Below are positions 1 through 12,181 of a stretch of 41,758 nt of DNA, one piece after another; within the stretch, counting starts at the first letter, position 1, and each line of letters opens with the position of its first letter. Under the pieces are notes generated by a model. It was not told the origin of the DNA. It ran no database searches and was given only the letters and a program-made list of their open reading frames with translations. The DNA is taken from the NCBI GenBank assembly GCA_019693395.1, contig JAAMXP010000766.1, forward strand, positions 4,203-45,960. The letters run 5' to 3'. Origin of the DNA: Ettlia oleoabundans. Its lineage: Eukaryota > Chlorophyta > Chlorophyceae > Chlamydomonadales. Made by a program: the position numbers and the translations under genes.

Positions 1-2253
1 ATTGCAAGCCTGGGGGCAGACCTTGCGGGCCTGCTCCCGCCCCCTGCCATGCCCCCATAAACCTGCCTTGTTTTCCTCCCCCATCCTTCATTCGCACGTG
101 CTGTTGCGTGCATCAAAGGCCAGCACTGCTCACTGGGATGCTGCAGGAGCCCTGGGCCAAGTCTGAAACCAGCCCTGTGCAGCATGTCCTTTTGCCCGCC
201 TTGCTTCTTTCCCCCGCACTGCTGCAAACTTCCGACGTGCATGCAAATACAGCGCCGTTTTTGCAAGATGGCTGATGCGTAACGAATGTGCCACTGCGCT
301 TGTGCCCACACCTCCCTTGTGGGCCCCCAACCCCTGTGTGCCCCTTTATTCTCCCCTTCTCTCTCCCCCTGCGTCAAATACATTGTGAACGAGCCAAGAT
401 ACATTCATCCACACTACGATGCATCTTATTCCATCCCAGCACGGCAGGCTTGGCAGAAGCTGGCTGGCAACGCCCGCTTGCCCACGCCTGCCTGCCTGCC
501 TGCTGCCTACTGCCCTCCCCATTATCGTTTTTTTTTCTTTCCTTTTTCTTCCCGTAGCGAAGCAATTGGTGGTTCGTATATGCAATAATTTGCCAGCTGG
601 TTGCCAGCATCCAATTTCTCTTTCTGCCCAGTGTCAACCTTTCTGACAGTATCACCCATGCCCCCTCCCTCCCCTTGGGCATCCCTCTCCGCAATTCCCA
701 ATGGCGCCGCCGTGCGTGCGCCCCTCTCCCGCCCCCCGGGGCCCCCTTTCCGCGGGCAGTTTCAACCGTTGGTCAATCCTTCAATCACCTCGTTTGCTGC
801 TGTCCGTCCACTGTTCCCCTGCCCACACCAGTTTTGCTGTGGCAGCACTCAGTCGCCGGCTCCCGCCGCCTGATGCTCGCATGCCCCACCCCAATCTGCT
901 CGTGGCGTTCCTGGCTCCCTGCCCAAAGCCTTTCCAGCCAGAACCACCAACCGCCCGCTGACAAATGAACGACATCATGTCCCTTGATACTCAGCGGCCT
1001 CCCTCCCTCCCTGCGGAATCTATTCTACCTACCTTGCGCCCCCCGCTCCCCTCGGGATGCGCATGCCCTATTATCCCTTTTGCGCCAGTTTTCGTTCCTG
1101 CCATTGGTTCATTGATGTTCTTTTTTTGGTCTCGATAGCCCACGCCTGCCCATGGGCTGACATTTGTAGCCTAGTTTGATACATAACCCTCCCATCCCAC
1201 CCAACACATCTTTCCAGCTGGCCCATGCTCCCTTGCAAGAGCGCCGCCTGTTGCCACACTGGTGGGCTTTAACGCATGTAACCTGACTTGCTGACTGCAC
1301 CGCGAAAGCCCAGCGCAACATTGTTTTGCCTGTTGGTCATCTGGCAACGACCCTGAGCTCCTGATCGCACAAGGCTGGCAGCGGTTGCAATCACCACATG
1401 GACAATAAATGCAAGCATTGCTGAATGAACACAAAAGGCCGGGGCAGCACCCAGCTGACCAAACAAACCGAAAATGGGACACAGAGTATATGAAACACGC
1501 ATAGACCGGCAGCGCGGGCTGCCCCGCCATGACCCAACAATATGCGTGGGTACCAGTACAGCTGAAATAAAGGAGTAAGGCACGGGTAAATTTGCTGCTG
1601 GGAAGGGCAGGGAGTTTGAGGGGGGCACTTCCATGAGGCCTGCTGGAGAGCGCAAAGCAGGACGGACGGACGGACAGACATGGGGAGTGGCGGACTTGCG
1701 TTAGCTGGGATAAAAGCACGTGAAAAACAATGAGCAGGGTAGGTGGCTGGCACACATCGCAATGGGCGCTTTCCGTTGTGTTGTTGTGTGGTGGTTGGGT
1801 CACGTGGTTGGGGAGGGGGACGGGTTGCAGGCTGGAAGCAGCTGAAAGGGTCACGCACTCGCATGGTTGCTCCAGCCTTGCTGATGCCAAGCAGGTTCAC
1901 TCGCTATGCAAACAAAGGGGCAGGCGGGCATGTGTAGGGCAGGTACACACCCACACCCACATATGCATGGGAAAAGGGTCCATGAATTTTAAACTAAAGG
2001 GGTAGGGGGCAGCCGTTGGCTGGAAAAGGGAACAAAATGGGCGGGCATGTGTTGGTGACCCCGCCAGACGGCAAAGATCATTGAAGGGGTAGCACACCTA
2101 GGGCAAAAAGCATCATGGCGTTGATAAATTAAGTTAGCGCAATGACTTTTCGTTTCTTCTCTTTCTCTCAAGCCAGGCATGATGCGGTGATGTGGCAGAT
2201 ATGACTGGCAGGAGGGTGCATGACATGCGGGAGGGGTGGGGCTGGCCAGCCTG
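1..2253. other. No gene recognised; probable 3' flank
   Basis: No reading frame here has the GC-rich third positions, splice borders or protein character of the genes further in. The first 1.1 kb of the + strand is rich in C and T runs, as algal 3' untranslated or intergenic DNA often is. A + strand TGTAA at 1277-1281 could be the poly(A) signal of a gene left of the window. The right part probably holds the 3' UTR of the pseudo-response regulator gene ending at 2254, but I found no minus-strand TGTAA there. A short GGAC tandem repeat lies at 1661-1676. Confidence 0.5.
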
Positions 2254-4768
2254 TCAGGCAAAGGTATAGGGCTGGGGCCCAGATGGGACTGGGGCAGGTT
2301 TAGGGCCCCGCAGCGCCGCGTCAATGTCAGAGAGCAGGTCCGGTGTGACTGTCAGCCGCAGGCCCAGCGGGCCACGACACCTCCCTGCATCACAACGCGG
2401 GCAACACCAGGGTCAGGCCAAAGGGCTGTGCAGCAGCGGGACCAAGCAATGCAGACAAAGCTGCCAGCAGCACCTACCAAATCGCAAGCAGCCTGAACAG
2501 CAGTAGATGTAGCATGGCACAGCTGAGAGGCGCCTTGCTGCAGCGTGGGGTGACCTGAGGTGTTGGTGGCGGCGGCGCCGTTTGTCGGGCGCATCAGGTT
2601 GAAGTCATGCGGCAGCAGCAGGTCGTATGTGGAGGCGGGCAGGGGCAGGGAGCCGGGCGGGCACCATTTGATTGCCTGCAGGACAAGCACGGCCCAGGCA
2701 TGTTCATGGTCGGGCAAGGGGGCCAGGCGGCGGCAAGCGCGCACAGGCTATGGGGATGACTTCGGCATGCTTTGATACAGGCCAAAGCAGGTCTGCTGCC
2801 ATCTTCCGAGAACAAGCAGCAAGCAGCCACGCTGCTCACCAGGTGTTGCACGGGCGTAAGGATGGGGGCAGATGCCACCGCGGCGGGAACGCGATCAGTG
2901 GGCATAGGAGGCGGCACAACGCCGCAGCCCACTGGCGTGCCCCAGGTGCTGCCGCTGGGCAGAGCAGGCCATTGCACCGCAGCTGGCGGCAATGCTTCAC
3001 GGCAGCCAGCCCCATTCCGCAGGCAGGCCAGGGGCGGCGCCGCAGGTGACACTGTCTGCCCAGCGCGCTGCAGGGGCAGCAGCTGTGCCGGTCCGCTGCC
3101 GCTCGTGGCATCAGAAGAGTGCTCTGCAGCCCTGCTGCTGCCACTCACTGCCAGTGCCTGGCTGGCAAGGTGGCTGGCGCTGTCGCCTGACCCCAGGCTG
3201 GAACTGGACTCCGGGCGGGGTGCGGCAATGGCAGAGAAGTGGGCGGGAGTGGGAGGGCAGCTGCTAACATGGGGGAGTGCTGCGCCAGAGGTGCACCACG
3301 CCAAGGCGGCAGTGGGGTCAGCCAGGTGTGAGCTGGAGGACAGACGGGGCAGCATACCACCGTTGGCGCTGGCCATCATCTGCAACGCACAGAGGGGCAG
3401 GGGAAGCATGCACAGGTGTGAGGGATATGCCGAGGACACGGAGCCGCACGAAACAGCAGTCCTGGTCGACCGGCTGGCTGCCTGCACAGCTGCGGCGATG
3501 AGGTGTGACAAGCGTGGCTTCATATTTCTTCTTCCCTACACCTTGCCAAGCTTCCGGCCTCAGCTTTCTGCTTCGCGTCACAACTGGCCATGCCCTCCAC
3601 CATCAGTGCTGACATTGATTGGATTAAAGCTACAGTTCAATTTGTTTCAGTCGGTCAACCAGCCAGGCCATGCGCGCCCCATGCTGCCCCCACTACTGGC
3701 GCACCCTGCGTATCTTGTGCTGCCACAGGGTCCTGATCTTGTGGAAGGAGAGGGGGCGCTCCAGGTAGTCGGCAGCACCCAGCTGGATCCCCTCCAGCAC
3801 ATCACTCTGGCTGGGAGCCTCTGCAGAGGGGGACGGTGGGGAAGCCAGGTGGCGCCATCAAGGCGCAGGGAAGGCATAGCGGGCAGGCAGGCACTCGAAC
3901 GGAACCAGCACCCAAGTTGCAAATGGGAGAGGCCACAAATACCCCCCCCTAGTCTGGCTGCCCCACACCTCGGCAGCACCCACCCACCTCCCCATGCAGG
4001 CAGCCACACCCAGTGAGCCGACCACTCACCTCCCATCAGGACCACAGGGGCCTGCCCAACTGCCGCTGCATCAAACAGCGCCTCAGCCTCAGCCCTGCCC
4101 GCCGCCACAAGCAAGGAGTGCTCCACCAGTAGGCAGTCGAAAGCAGCGGCACCTCCCGCAAAGCACGCCTGTGCAGCCTCCAGGCTGCTCACAGCAGTGA
4201 CTGCAGCCAGGGTGCAAGCAAGAGGCAATGATTGTACCAAGGGGGGGCGTCCAGGCGGAGATGGCACACAAGGCAAGGTGCTTCATGCTGGATGGGGCGG
4301 TCCTAGAGTTGCAGCTGACGGACTTTGTGCACGTTTTGTGCTGGACAAGTGAGGCGGGAAGACGCCCAGGCATGGCGCTGGGTCAGCAGCATGAGTGCTG
4401 GTACAAGCGCACGGCAGATGGGCGTCTCATACAGCCGCCAGCTCTCCTGGCCAGCACCCACAGCCCCAACCGCGCTAGGCTGCCAGCTGCCAGCGGTTGC
4501 ATCCCCAATACTATAAATCATCATGTCTGGTTCTGGGGCCAAACAGCAAGGAGGCGCGCAGGAGGGGTTCCAAGGGGGTGCTCACCGCAGTAGGCGAGTT
4601 CAGGGTGCCTCAGCGCTGCAGCAACATCTTCGCCAGAATCGACACACAGCACTTTCAGACCCTGCAAGCAGCACAACCGCGCGTTGGCAGAGCCGAAGGG
4701 CCCGACAGTGGGCGTCACTCGATCTTACGGCCGGCGTTAGCGCATCGCACCTTTGGGAAAGCTGACAT
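2254..4768 (-). CDS. APRR2-like pseudo-response regulator
   Basis: Predicted exons (minus): 4768-4751, 4661-4586, 4200-4030, 3820-3705, 3379-2840, 2675-2474, 2384-2254, about 417 residues. The start is a tiny 18-nt exon coding MSAFPK, which joins in phase to GLKVLCVDSGED. FPKGL plus VLxxD is how the receiver domain begins in plant APRR2-type proteins. The receiver covers about residues 7-127 and ends GAADYLERPL...LWQHKIRR. The phospho-acceptor Asp is replaced by Glu58 (in LLVEH) and the conserved Lys by Arg110, so phosphotransfer is unlikely, as in pseudo-response regulators. After it come a Ser/Ala/Pro-rich stretch and a tail (PLGLRLTVTPDLLSDI) that faintly recalls the GCT box of GLK/APRR2. 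No GARP Myb or CCT domain is visible, so direct DNA binding is not shown. Exons 1-6 are well supported. The last junction is uncertain: donor 2473 is weak, and the stronger donor GTAGGT at 2477 gives another frame. A nuclear signalling role is inferred. Confidence 0.85.
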
Positions 4769-5600
4769 TGCCTGGGGATCCTCGGCACTGGACCCAGCGG
4801 GCACACCCAAAAGACTCCTGCGAAACAACTGGCAAAGGCCTCAGCAGCCCTGCCTCTCCTCGGCAAGCTAAAAAGACACGAACAATGACGCAGCGGCAAG
4901 GAGCAATTGCTCTGAGGGCTGTGAAATTGTTGAAACCGCTGGCCCAGCACCCCGCAGCAGGGGAGGTCGGCGGCGCGGGCAAGGGCGTTTTGGCGCTTAG
5001 TAATGCAAGCAAAACACCCCAAAGCCGTGCTGGACCTGCGAAATGGGGCTGCAGGGGCGAGACTGTCCCACCAGGGTTTTTCTGCCGCCCAACACTGGTG
5101 GTCATGACCCTACAGCGCTAAGCCCTGCCCCACCCTGCTCCAAGTTTTGGACCAACCAATCCGGCGATGACAATCAATAATTTGAGCTTGAGCCTATCTC
5201 TGTGTCGTGTGTTTACTAGGGGGATATGGACAAGTGTTGACAAAGTGTTGCGGAGCTGCAAGGCTCTGGTATATCTCTGGCATGAAAGCAGGCGGTGTTT
5301 AAAGAAAGACAGGAGAGAGCAAGTGGAGGTCAGGCCATGGTAGGGTTTCTGATTAAATCGAATGATAGTGCATGAAAGCATGAAATGAGCTATGTATGTA
5401 GACCAGACAAGAGTTTGGCGTACACAAAGGGCTTGGACAAAAGGAGGGGGGGGGCTGGCGGGGGGCCGCCAGCGTGCGGGCAGCCGCACCAGCGGGGCCG
5501 GCAAGGTGGCTGCAGGCTTACGCGAAAGGAGGTTGAGTAAGAAGAACATGTGGCCCGGGTAGTTTCAAGGGTTTCATCTTGGGGCATTGGGCAGGCGGCC
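4769..5600. other. Intergenic: DUF506 3' flank and pseudo-response regulator promoter
   Basis: Both neighbours run on the minus strand, so this stretch should hold the 3' UTR of the DUF506 gene (right part) and the promoter and 5' UTR of the pseudo-response regulator (left part). No convincing coding exon was seen. A minus-strand ATG at 5105 opens a frame, but it does not join the receiver exons in phase. No minus-strand TGTAA was found for the DUF506 transcript. Confidence 0.5.
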
Positions 5601-7479
5601 TCATGATCCATCTGCCGAATGCGCCATGATTGATAGAATTGCTGCAGCGGGGCCCTGCTGCTGGCGCTGCCAGGTCGCCTGCTTGGGCGCCCGCTCCTGC
5701 TCCTGGTCCTGCGTCGACGCAGCTCCCGAAAGTTCCCGAGTCAGCAGCGAGCGAGCGGAGGTTGGCAGGGCACCGCAGGACTGGGGTGCCGCCGACACAA
5801 CATCCATGCTGCTGGCGCTGCTGCTGGCAGTTAGCGTCTGCGCCGGCTGCGCCGATTGCAGGGCCTGGTGCAGCAGCAGCTGCCGCATTGCGTTCTGCTG
5901 TTCTGCAGAGAAGGCCATGGCGGTGGCGGTGGTGGGGGAGGAGTCGGCAGCGCAAGGGTGCCCTTGCTGGCGGGGTGGCTGTTCCGGCTCTGGTGAGGGC
6001 TGAGGGCTGCCGGCCTCGCCCCAGACCAGGTGCAGCTGTGCCTCTGTCAGCTGGGGTGGCGGCGGGGGCTGCAGCGCCTGCTCCCCAGTGCTGGCAGCTG
6101 TGTCCTCACGCAGGCGCCACTTGTCCAGCACGTGCGCCAGGGAACGCCAGGATGGCAGCCCGCTGCCATTGGCCGTGAAGCTCAGCTGCATCTCCCGGCA
6201 CACCCACTCCACCAGCTGCTGCAGCCGCTCGTAGCTGCCCACAAACACGCGCGGCAGGAGCGCCAGCAGCACCGCGTAGCGGTGGGTGGGGGACGCCAGC
6301 GCAAACTGGGTGTTGAACTCAGGATCAATCACAATGGCGTTCGCCGTGTCCTCGTTACCGCCGCTGCTGCAGGTGCTAAGGATGGCCGCTGCGGTGTCGC
6401 CCTTGCCCTGGGCGCCCACCTTGGCGCGGCAATGGCTGGGGTGCACCACCAGAAACTCGTGGCCCGAACAGACCTTCCAGCCACCGCCCCCACCGCTGCT
6501 GCCGCCTGTGCGGATGCTGGCACAGTGCTGCGCGGGCCAGCCGGCGCGTTGCAGCCAGGTGCACAGACGCCAGGCTGCACTGGTGCCCTCCTCGCTGCCG
6601 CGCCCGCTACTGCTGGTGGAGGAAGAAGCGGAAGAGGCGGCGTCGCTGCTGTCGCGGCGGCTGCCACTGCTGGCACTGTCTCCAATGTCGGGGCGCCAGT
6701 CTGGGGTGCTGTTCTGAGAGTTGTTGGAGGTGTTCAGGCTGCCGCCTGCTAGGCAATGGTTGCTGAAGAGGGGGATGGGCAGCCGCTCGTGTCGGGCGGC
6801 CCACCGGCTCACATCATTTGAAATCTGCAGGCGCAGAAGGGTGTGAAGGGGGGGGGAGTGTTTGAATTGTGATACTGCAGCAGGGTCTGAGTACCCATCA
6901 ACCTGCAGCTGGGAGGGGCCTGCAACTGGCAGAGCTGCAGGTGAGGGGCAACTTCCCGCCTTGCGCCGTAGCCGGCAACTTTGCTGCTGCTGCCCACAAC
7001 TGTGGCTCAATGCCGGCCCCGGTGGCAATGTGAGATGAAGCAGGATGTAGCTTGCCAATATGTGCACTGCCATCCCAACCTGCTGCTCCAGGTCAGACTG
7101 CGGGGTAGTCATTGCCTCTATGAACTGGCGCATGGAGGCGGCGACGTCGGGGGGCACGGCAGCTGCGGGGTTGCCGCCGCGCTCCTGCAGGCAAGTCCAC
7201 CGTTCACGGTGAGCACAACATGCGGAACAAAGCGACGGAGTGGCGGTTCACGGCGGCGGCCGCCAGGGCGCCAGGCGCAAAGATACAATATCAGCTCTCT
7301 CGAGAACGTATCCAGCGCCCGCGCCGGCAAGACACGGTTTCTGGCGCGCTTTGCCCCTGCGTAAACTGGCACCTTTCAGCACAGAAGTCGCCACACGCAG
7401 AGGGCACTATAACTGCGTCGCTCACCTCCCGAGCACCCTCCCACGCGCCCTCGTCGTCGTGCATACTCGGAAGAGGCAT
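5601..7479 (-). CDS. DUF506 (PDDEXK_6) family protein
   Basis: Exons (minus): 7479-7426, 7184-7080, 6824-5601, about 460 residues. Exon 1 starts at ATG 7479 (MPLPSMHDDEGAW) and ends at a GTGAGC donor; all junctions are phase 0. The core at about residues 137-289 has the landmarks of plant DUF506: a WLQRAGW stretch, GHEFLVV (175-180), VIDPEFNTQF (218-227), LLPRVFVGSYERLQQLV (243-259) and LPSWRS before DKW. The family is predicted to have a PDDEXK nuclease-like fold, but its biochemical activity is not established. Low-complexity sequence flanks the core: a Ser-rich acidic linker before it (about residues 95-130) and a Pro/Gln/Ala-rich tail of about 170 residues after it. Intron 2 (7079-6825) is exactly 255 nt with no in-frame stop, so retaining it would add 85 residues instead of breaking the frame. 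The lone long reading frame opens on GTG at 7157, which I do not take as the start. Confidence 0.85.
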
Positions 7480-8614
7480 CTACGAGTCTGCAAATTGCCG
7501 AGGAACGGCGTTGGTGGGAGTCCAAAAAATCTAGGCGGAGGATGGATGTTTTCTGCTTTCTTCAGCTTTGGATCGCTTTTTCAGTTCGTGCTCTCTGGTG
7601 CATGTGACTTGCGAAGGAAGTGCGTATGACCGGGCGCGGAGGTAGGCCGGCGTCTCACTAGCCCCTGCGGCTCGGGCTCCCTTGTTTGTCCATGGCGGGG
7701 CATGTGCCACCTCCCATCTCCTTGAAGCAGGCGTCTGCACCACCAGCAGGAGCACAAATACGGCACCCAGCCGTCAAGGATCAATGCAGAAAGCCGCAGA
7801 TGACCCGGGGCTAACACTCATGAAACGCACCACCTTGACGATGCGTTGCGTTCGAACGGCAAGCACCGGGTGCCTGAGGACCCTCGTTGGGATCATAAAA
7901 GGCAGATGCGCCAGATGCAGCACTTGAGTTTTCGTGGAAAGATGGAACAGAAGCTGCCCTGCCAAAACTGCAGCTGGCTCAAAGATGGAGCATGGCTGAA
8001 GCTGCTGAGGTTGTGCCCTCCGCTACAAAGTTCAAACCCCGGCAGCTGTGGGGCTACGTGATGTGTGCATCCACCTCTGCATGTATCATCCTGCAGGGCT
8101 TCGTTTTGGCAGATTGGCCTGTCCCTGAGACCCACATCACATCACATCAACATTGCAGGCACAAGCACCACAACCTCGCACGCATCTCAGAGCCATGTGC
8201 CCCTTCAGCTTCCTCAGCTCAGGCATCCCGCTGTTACATGTTGTACAGTTACGATCAGCGGATAATCGGGGTGGAAAGTCCACAGTGCACTGTGCCAGTG
8301 AGTTCCTGGTTTACAGCCCAAGACAGATGGCTGCTGACGGTCGTGCTTTGAGATCTGCGCACGACACCAACACGGCGCATGTCGGCAATTGCTGCCCAGC
8401 CAGCACGCTAATAAGGTTCAGATGTCAAGAGCCTCAGCCACCAGCCAAGCTTGGACACATCCTCCTTATCTCTGCCTGTTAATCCGTCGGCTGTGTTGAG
8501 ATGCTTTTGCAGTTTTTTGGTTCTGCAGAATGCGGCGAGGGCTGCCACCCCGCCTCCAATTCGCGGCCTGCAAGGCTGCCTGCCATATCTTGATTGCGTG
8601 CCTGCCTGTCCTGC
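7480..8614. other. Intergenic: FLU 3' UTR and DUF506 promoter
   Basis: The left part should be promoter and 5' UTR of the DUF506 gene and the right part the 3' UTR of FLU; both are on the minus strand. Several short frames are open (for example + strand from 7992) but they have no splice partners or recognisable protein features. Confidence 0.5.
8311..8315 (-). terminator. Candidate poly(A) signal (TGTAA) for FLU
   Basis: TGTAA on the minus strand, 300 nt past the FLU stop codon. A second copy lies at 8234-8238. TGTAA is the usual poly(A) signal in chlorophyte nuclear genes; the match is seen, its use is inferred. Confidence 0.5.
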
Positions 8615-11600
8615 TCACACAACACTGTCATCCATGCGTGAGATGTACTTGTCATAGTAGTGCGCCGCACGCTCAAACTCGCCCAGGTCGGTGTAGATAT
8701 CTGGGTGGGGGGTGGGGGCCGGTGGGCACGGTGAGGAGGGCAGAGTAGTGCGCGCCAATTACAAACAGGGGCTCAATCGCAGCTAACACGTCGCAAGTGG
8801 CCAGTTGACCAGATCATAAACCAGCAACCATGCACCTGCGATGGTTCCATAGGCGTCAGCATCGCCCACAAAGTCGCGAATCTCCCGGGAGATCTCCAGC
8901 ACCCGCTCCAAGTGCTTGACGGCCTGGAAGAGTTCGCGAATAACAGGGAGGGGAAGTGCAAGGAAGAAAACAACATGCATTCGTGCGGTTAGGAGGTGGG
9001 TGGACGCTTTCAGAGTGCACCTGTACCGAAGATGTGGGCACCACAAAGCTGCGGATCCATGGCGGCAGGCAGCACGGAGCTTGTGTTGGGATTCCTTGGC
9101 AAGTGCAGACCCTAGCAGCAACACGCGGCAGGCAGACAGACAGCAGTTGCAAATGAGTCAAGCAGCGAAGCAGCAGCCCTGGCATGCATGCGTACCTGCC
9201 GCAGCTGGCCCTGCATGCGGGCACAGGCAGCAAGGCCGCGGGTGGCACGCCGCTCCTTCACCCTATCCCCCGTGGTCTGCAGCAGGTGGCCACAGCGGTG
9301 AGTTCAGTTTCCATACCCAAACAACAGGCTGACCACCATAATGCAAGCCCCCTTACCTGCCAACAGGCATGCGCCAGAGCTGTGGCTGTTGGCAAATGTG
9401 CTGGCACCAAGCCATGCACCTCCTATCCATCACTGCACCCCCATCTGAGGGGCAGCCGCAGTGCGCACCTTAGCCAGCATAAGAGCCTTCTCGAACCGGA
9501 CCATAGCCGCTGCTGCCGTGCCCTCCTTAAGCAACCGCTTGCCATCCTTGAGCGCCTGCGCAGCAGGCAGAAGGGCGGCAGCCGTTGAGGCCAGTGGGCA
9601 TGTAGCCTGCTCGGTACAACCGTGCACAAAATAGGCAGCAGGCAGGCCAGGCTCACTGCCAGGCCAGCCCACTGCCTGGCGATGATGGGCATTTCTCCCC
9701 GGCCACTGCTGCAAAAGCCGAACTTTGCAGCATGATGGATCAAAGCCCACCCAAGAGGCCCCGCATCCACTCCCCCTACCCTCACCTGTGTGCACTGGGC
9801 GGCCTCCGGCCCCACCTCCTCATCATCCTGGCTCATCAAGCTCACAGCAGGCGGTGCACTGTTGGCAGCGCTGGCGGCGGGCTCAGTTGCCGGCGCAGCG
9901 GGCAAGTTGGCGGCTGCTGCTGCCCCTGCAACTGTGCCATTGCTGCCAAAGGAAGTGTCGGGTACGGTGGATAGGGTGGGCACGTAGGTGAGGCCTGGCG
10001 CGTACAACGTGCCGGCCCGTGCCTGCTGCCTGCAGGCCAAAGGGGGCATCCAGGGGCAATCAGATTAGTAAGAACAGGGTGCCACCTAGCCCCAGCCCAA
10101 GTAATCCCACGCTTGAGTGGCACGGCAGCCTGTCCTGCACTATGCTGCATTTCCTGAGCTTGCATAACCAGCTTGACAGCAAGTCCAGCAGCAAACTTGT
10201 GGCGACATGGTGCTGGCAAGGAGGAGGTGGGGACAATGTTGTTATGTACTTGATGGCGTCAAACAAATATGAATGTGTTTGTCTGTCCTGTCCCAACGGG
10301 TGTGTACAGGACTTGCCTCAGCTGCGTGTTGATGGTGCGCAGCTGCTCATTCAGTCGCTCAAGCTCCTGCTTGCGCCGCCGCGCACTGATGCCTGCGCAT
10401 GCGCCGGGCAGGGCAGCGAGGAGCGTGAGTGGTTTTAATAGCAACGACTCCAATCGCCGCCAGATTCGCACGAGCTTGGCAGCGCAACGGGCACCTGCAC
10501 CTGGCCCGCACCCAGCGCCTGGCAGTGCTGCATGGGCCTTGTTGCCCTAGCGCATCACGCCCGAGCAGCTTTCGCTGTACTGGCCCTTTTGTTGATGCAC
10601 AGCAACTAAACAAACTTGCTTCCACAACCCCACCACTTGTACGCTTAGAAGCCTGTTCGCTGATATGCAAATGCCGGTTGCGCCAGGTAACAGGGAATGC
10701 TAGAGTGCGTCCTCACGTACCTCCCACCAGCGCCCCGGTAAGCGCCACAAACTCAGTGATGCCCACCACGTCCACTCCGAAAGGGGTGGCACAAAGCTGG
10801 TCGGCGGGGCCGTTGGCACGCTCACGCTGCAGCTCGTCCTGGTAGGCAGCACGAGCGGCCTGCGCAATCAGTTTGTAAAGCAGGGCAGGGTACCGATGAC
10901 TTGCCAGGCAGAAGAGGGTGACACATGGGTCTGGTGTTGCAAGATGCTGATGAGCAGGCAACAGCGCAAAACAAGCGCTGGGCACCACACGCTGCTTGGA
11001 CGGGGATAGCTGTGGCTGGAAGTGAGGGTGGGTCCAGCAATGCTTGCTCAGGCCCCGCCCACCTGCAGCTCGCGCTGCGCCTCGCTCTCCCGCTCCTCGC
11101 GCAGTCGCAGCACGCGCTCCTCCTCGGCTGCCAGCAGGCCGCGTGCGCCTGCAAGGTTGGTGGGGGATAGGAAATCGCAGCAGGCCACAAGCAGGCGGAG
11201 CGGCAGGATGCTTGTGAGCATGGCAGCAAGCAGCTGAGGAAGCATCTGTGTCATGCCTTGCCTTGCCTGAGGAACTGATTTGCAAGAAGACCACCTGACA
11301 ATGGCCATTCGACAACGACTGCTGGCATTACTGCCGGCATTGTGCGCAAACGGTTCACCTTGGTCCCCACACTGCGACCGCGAAGTCTCGGTTTGGCTGC
11401 TGCCACCCCGTGTATATACCGATTGAGCCACTTTGCCTCTACTACAATGAACACAAACTCATGCCTGCTACCAGCTTGCCTGTACTCTTGAGGAAGGGCT
11501 CCGCCGCCAGCGCCGGTGCGGCGAAGGCCAGCGACACCGCCGCCGCAGTGCCGAGCACGCCTGCCGCCAGCTTGCTGTGAGCGGGAACCACGTGCTGCTG

Positions 11601-11696
11601 ATCGCGAGGCGTCGTCCTAGCTGCCTTGAAGGCCTGACACCTCACGCTGCCGGGTGCGGCCCGCTGCGCCGACAGCAGGCTACTGGAGGCCTTCAT
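8615..11696 (-). CDS. FLU: FLU / FLU-like protein, chloroplast TPR regulator of tetrapyrrole synthesis
   Basis: Nine exons (minus): 11696-11480, 11148-11063, 10859-10721, 10392-10317, 10029-9786, 9555-9469, 9276-9196, 8923-8836, 8700-8615, about 367 residues; Arabidopsis FLU is of similar size. The N-terminus looks like a plastid targeting region with a hydrophobic Ala-rich stretch ending PALAAEPFLKSTG (about residues 61-73). Then come a charged coiled coil (about 75-120), a membrane segment near VVGITEFVALTGALVGG (about 130-147), a second coiled coil (RKQELERLNEQLRTINTQLR) and C-terminal TPRs from about 255 (RFEKALMLA, LERVLEISREIRDF, DIYTDLGEFERAAHYY). In plants FLU binds glutamyl-tRNA reductase at the thylakoid membrane and blocks 5-aminolevulinate synthesis in the dark; the same role is inferred here. 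Introns 1 and 4 fit best as GC-AG introns. The gene diverges from the HAD gene. Confidence 0.93.
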
Positions 11697-12181
11697 GTCA
11701 AGAAATACGACTGCTGACGAACGGAGGGCTGTACCGGGGCTCTAGACTGCACACCAACCCTTGCGGACGGGACGCGGGCAGGGAGTGTGCTAGGAAACAA
11801 CAAGTTCACGCTCCGTCGTTTAATTCACTTCAATCAGGGGAGGCAGAAGTCTGCTCACTCCAAACCATAATCCAGATGGATGGCGCAGTACAGTCAGCGG
11901 ATGTACCTCCTGACGAAGGTTTATGCAGCTCTGCCAGACACACAGTCAAATCTGTGGACATTAAAACGACCAGTGGGGCCATCCAGGACAGTAAGCGGCT
12001 GGACGAGAGGAATGCAAGATGCCACCAGCCTGCTGCTACTTGCCAGGAGCGGTTGTGCGGCGAGTGGTGCCCGAACACACTGTGTGGGTTTAAAGTGGCA
12101 CATTCCTGGCGACAAATGTTGTTGAGGCTGTCCCACAGTGGTTCAAGAATCATTTCTCCCCACCCTGCTCTACATCACTCC

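Noticed and set aside
1171..1890. 239-codon minus-strand frame
   Set aside because: Cys/Ser/Pro-rich composition, no splice borders, no domain, alternative start codon; it looks like chance in C/T-rich flank.
4737..5105. Minus-strand frame MTTSVGRQKNPG as the start of the pseudo-response regulator
   Set aside because: It reads the FPKG region in a different frame, and its phase does not fit the next exon; the MSAFPK start does.
7992..8351. Plus-strand frame starting MAEAAEVVPSATKF
   Set aside because: It lies in the probable FLU 3' UTR, has weak composition after about 50 codons, and no exon borders.
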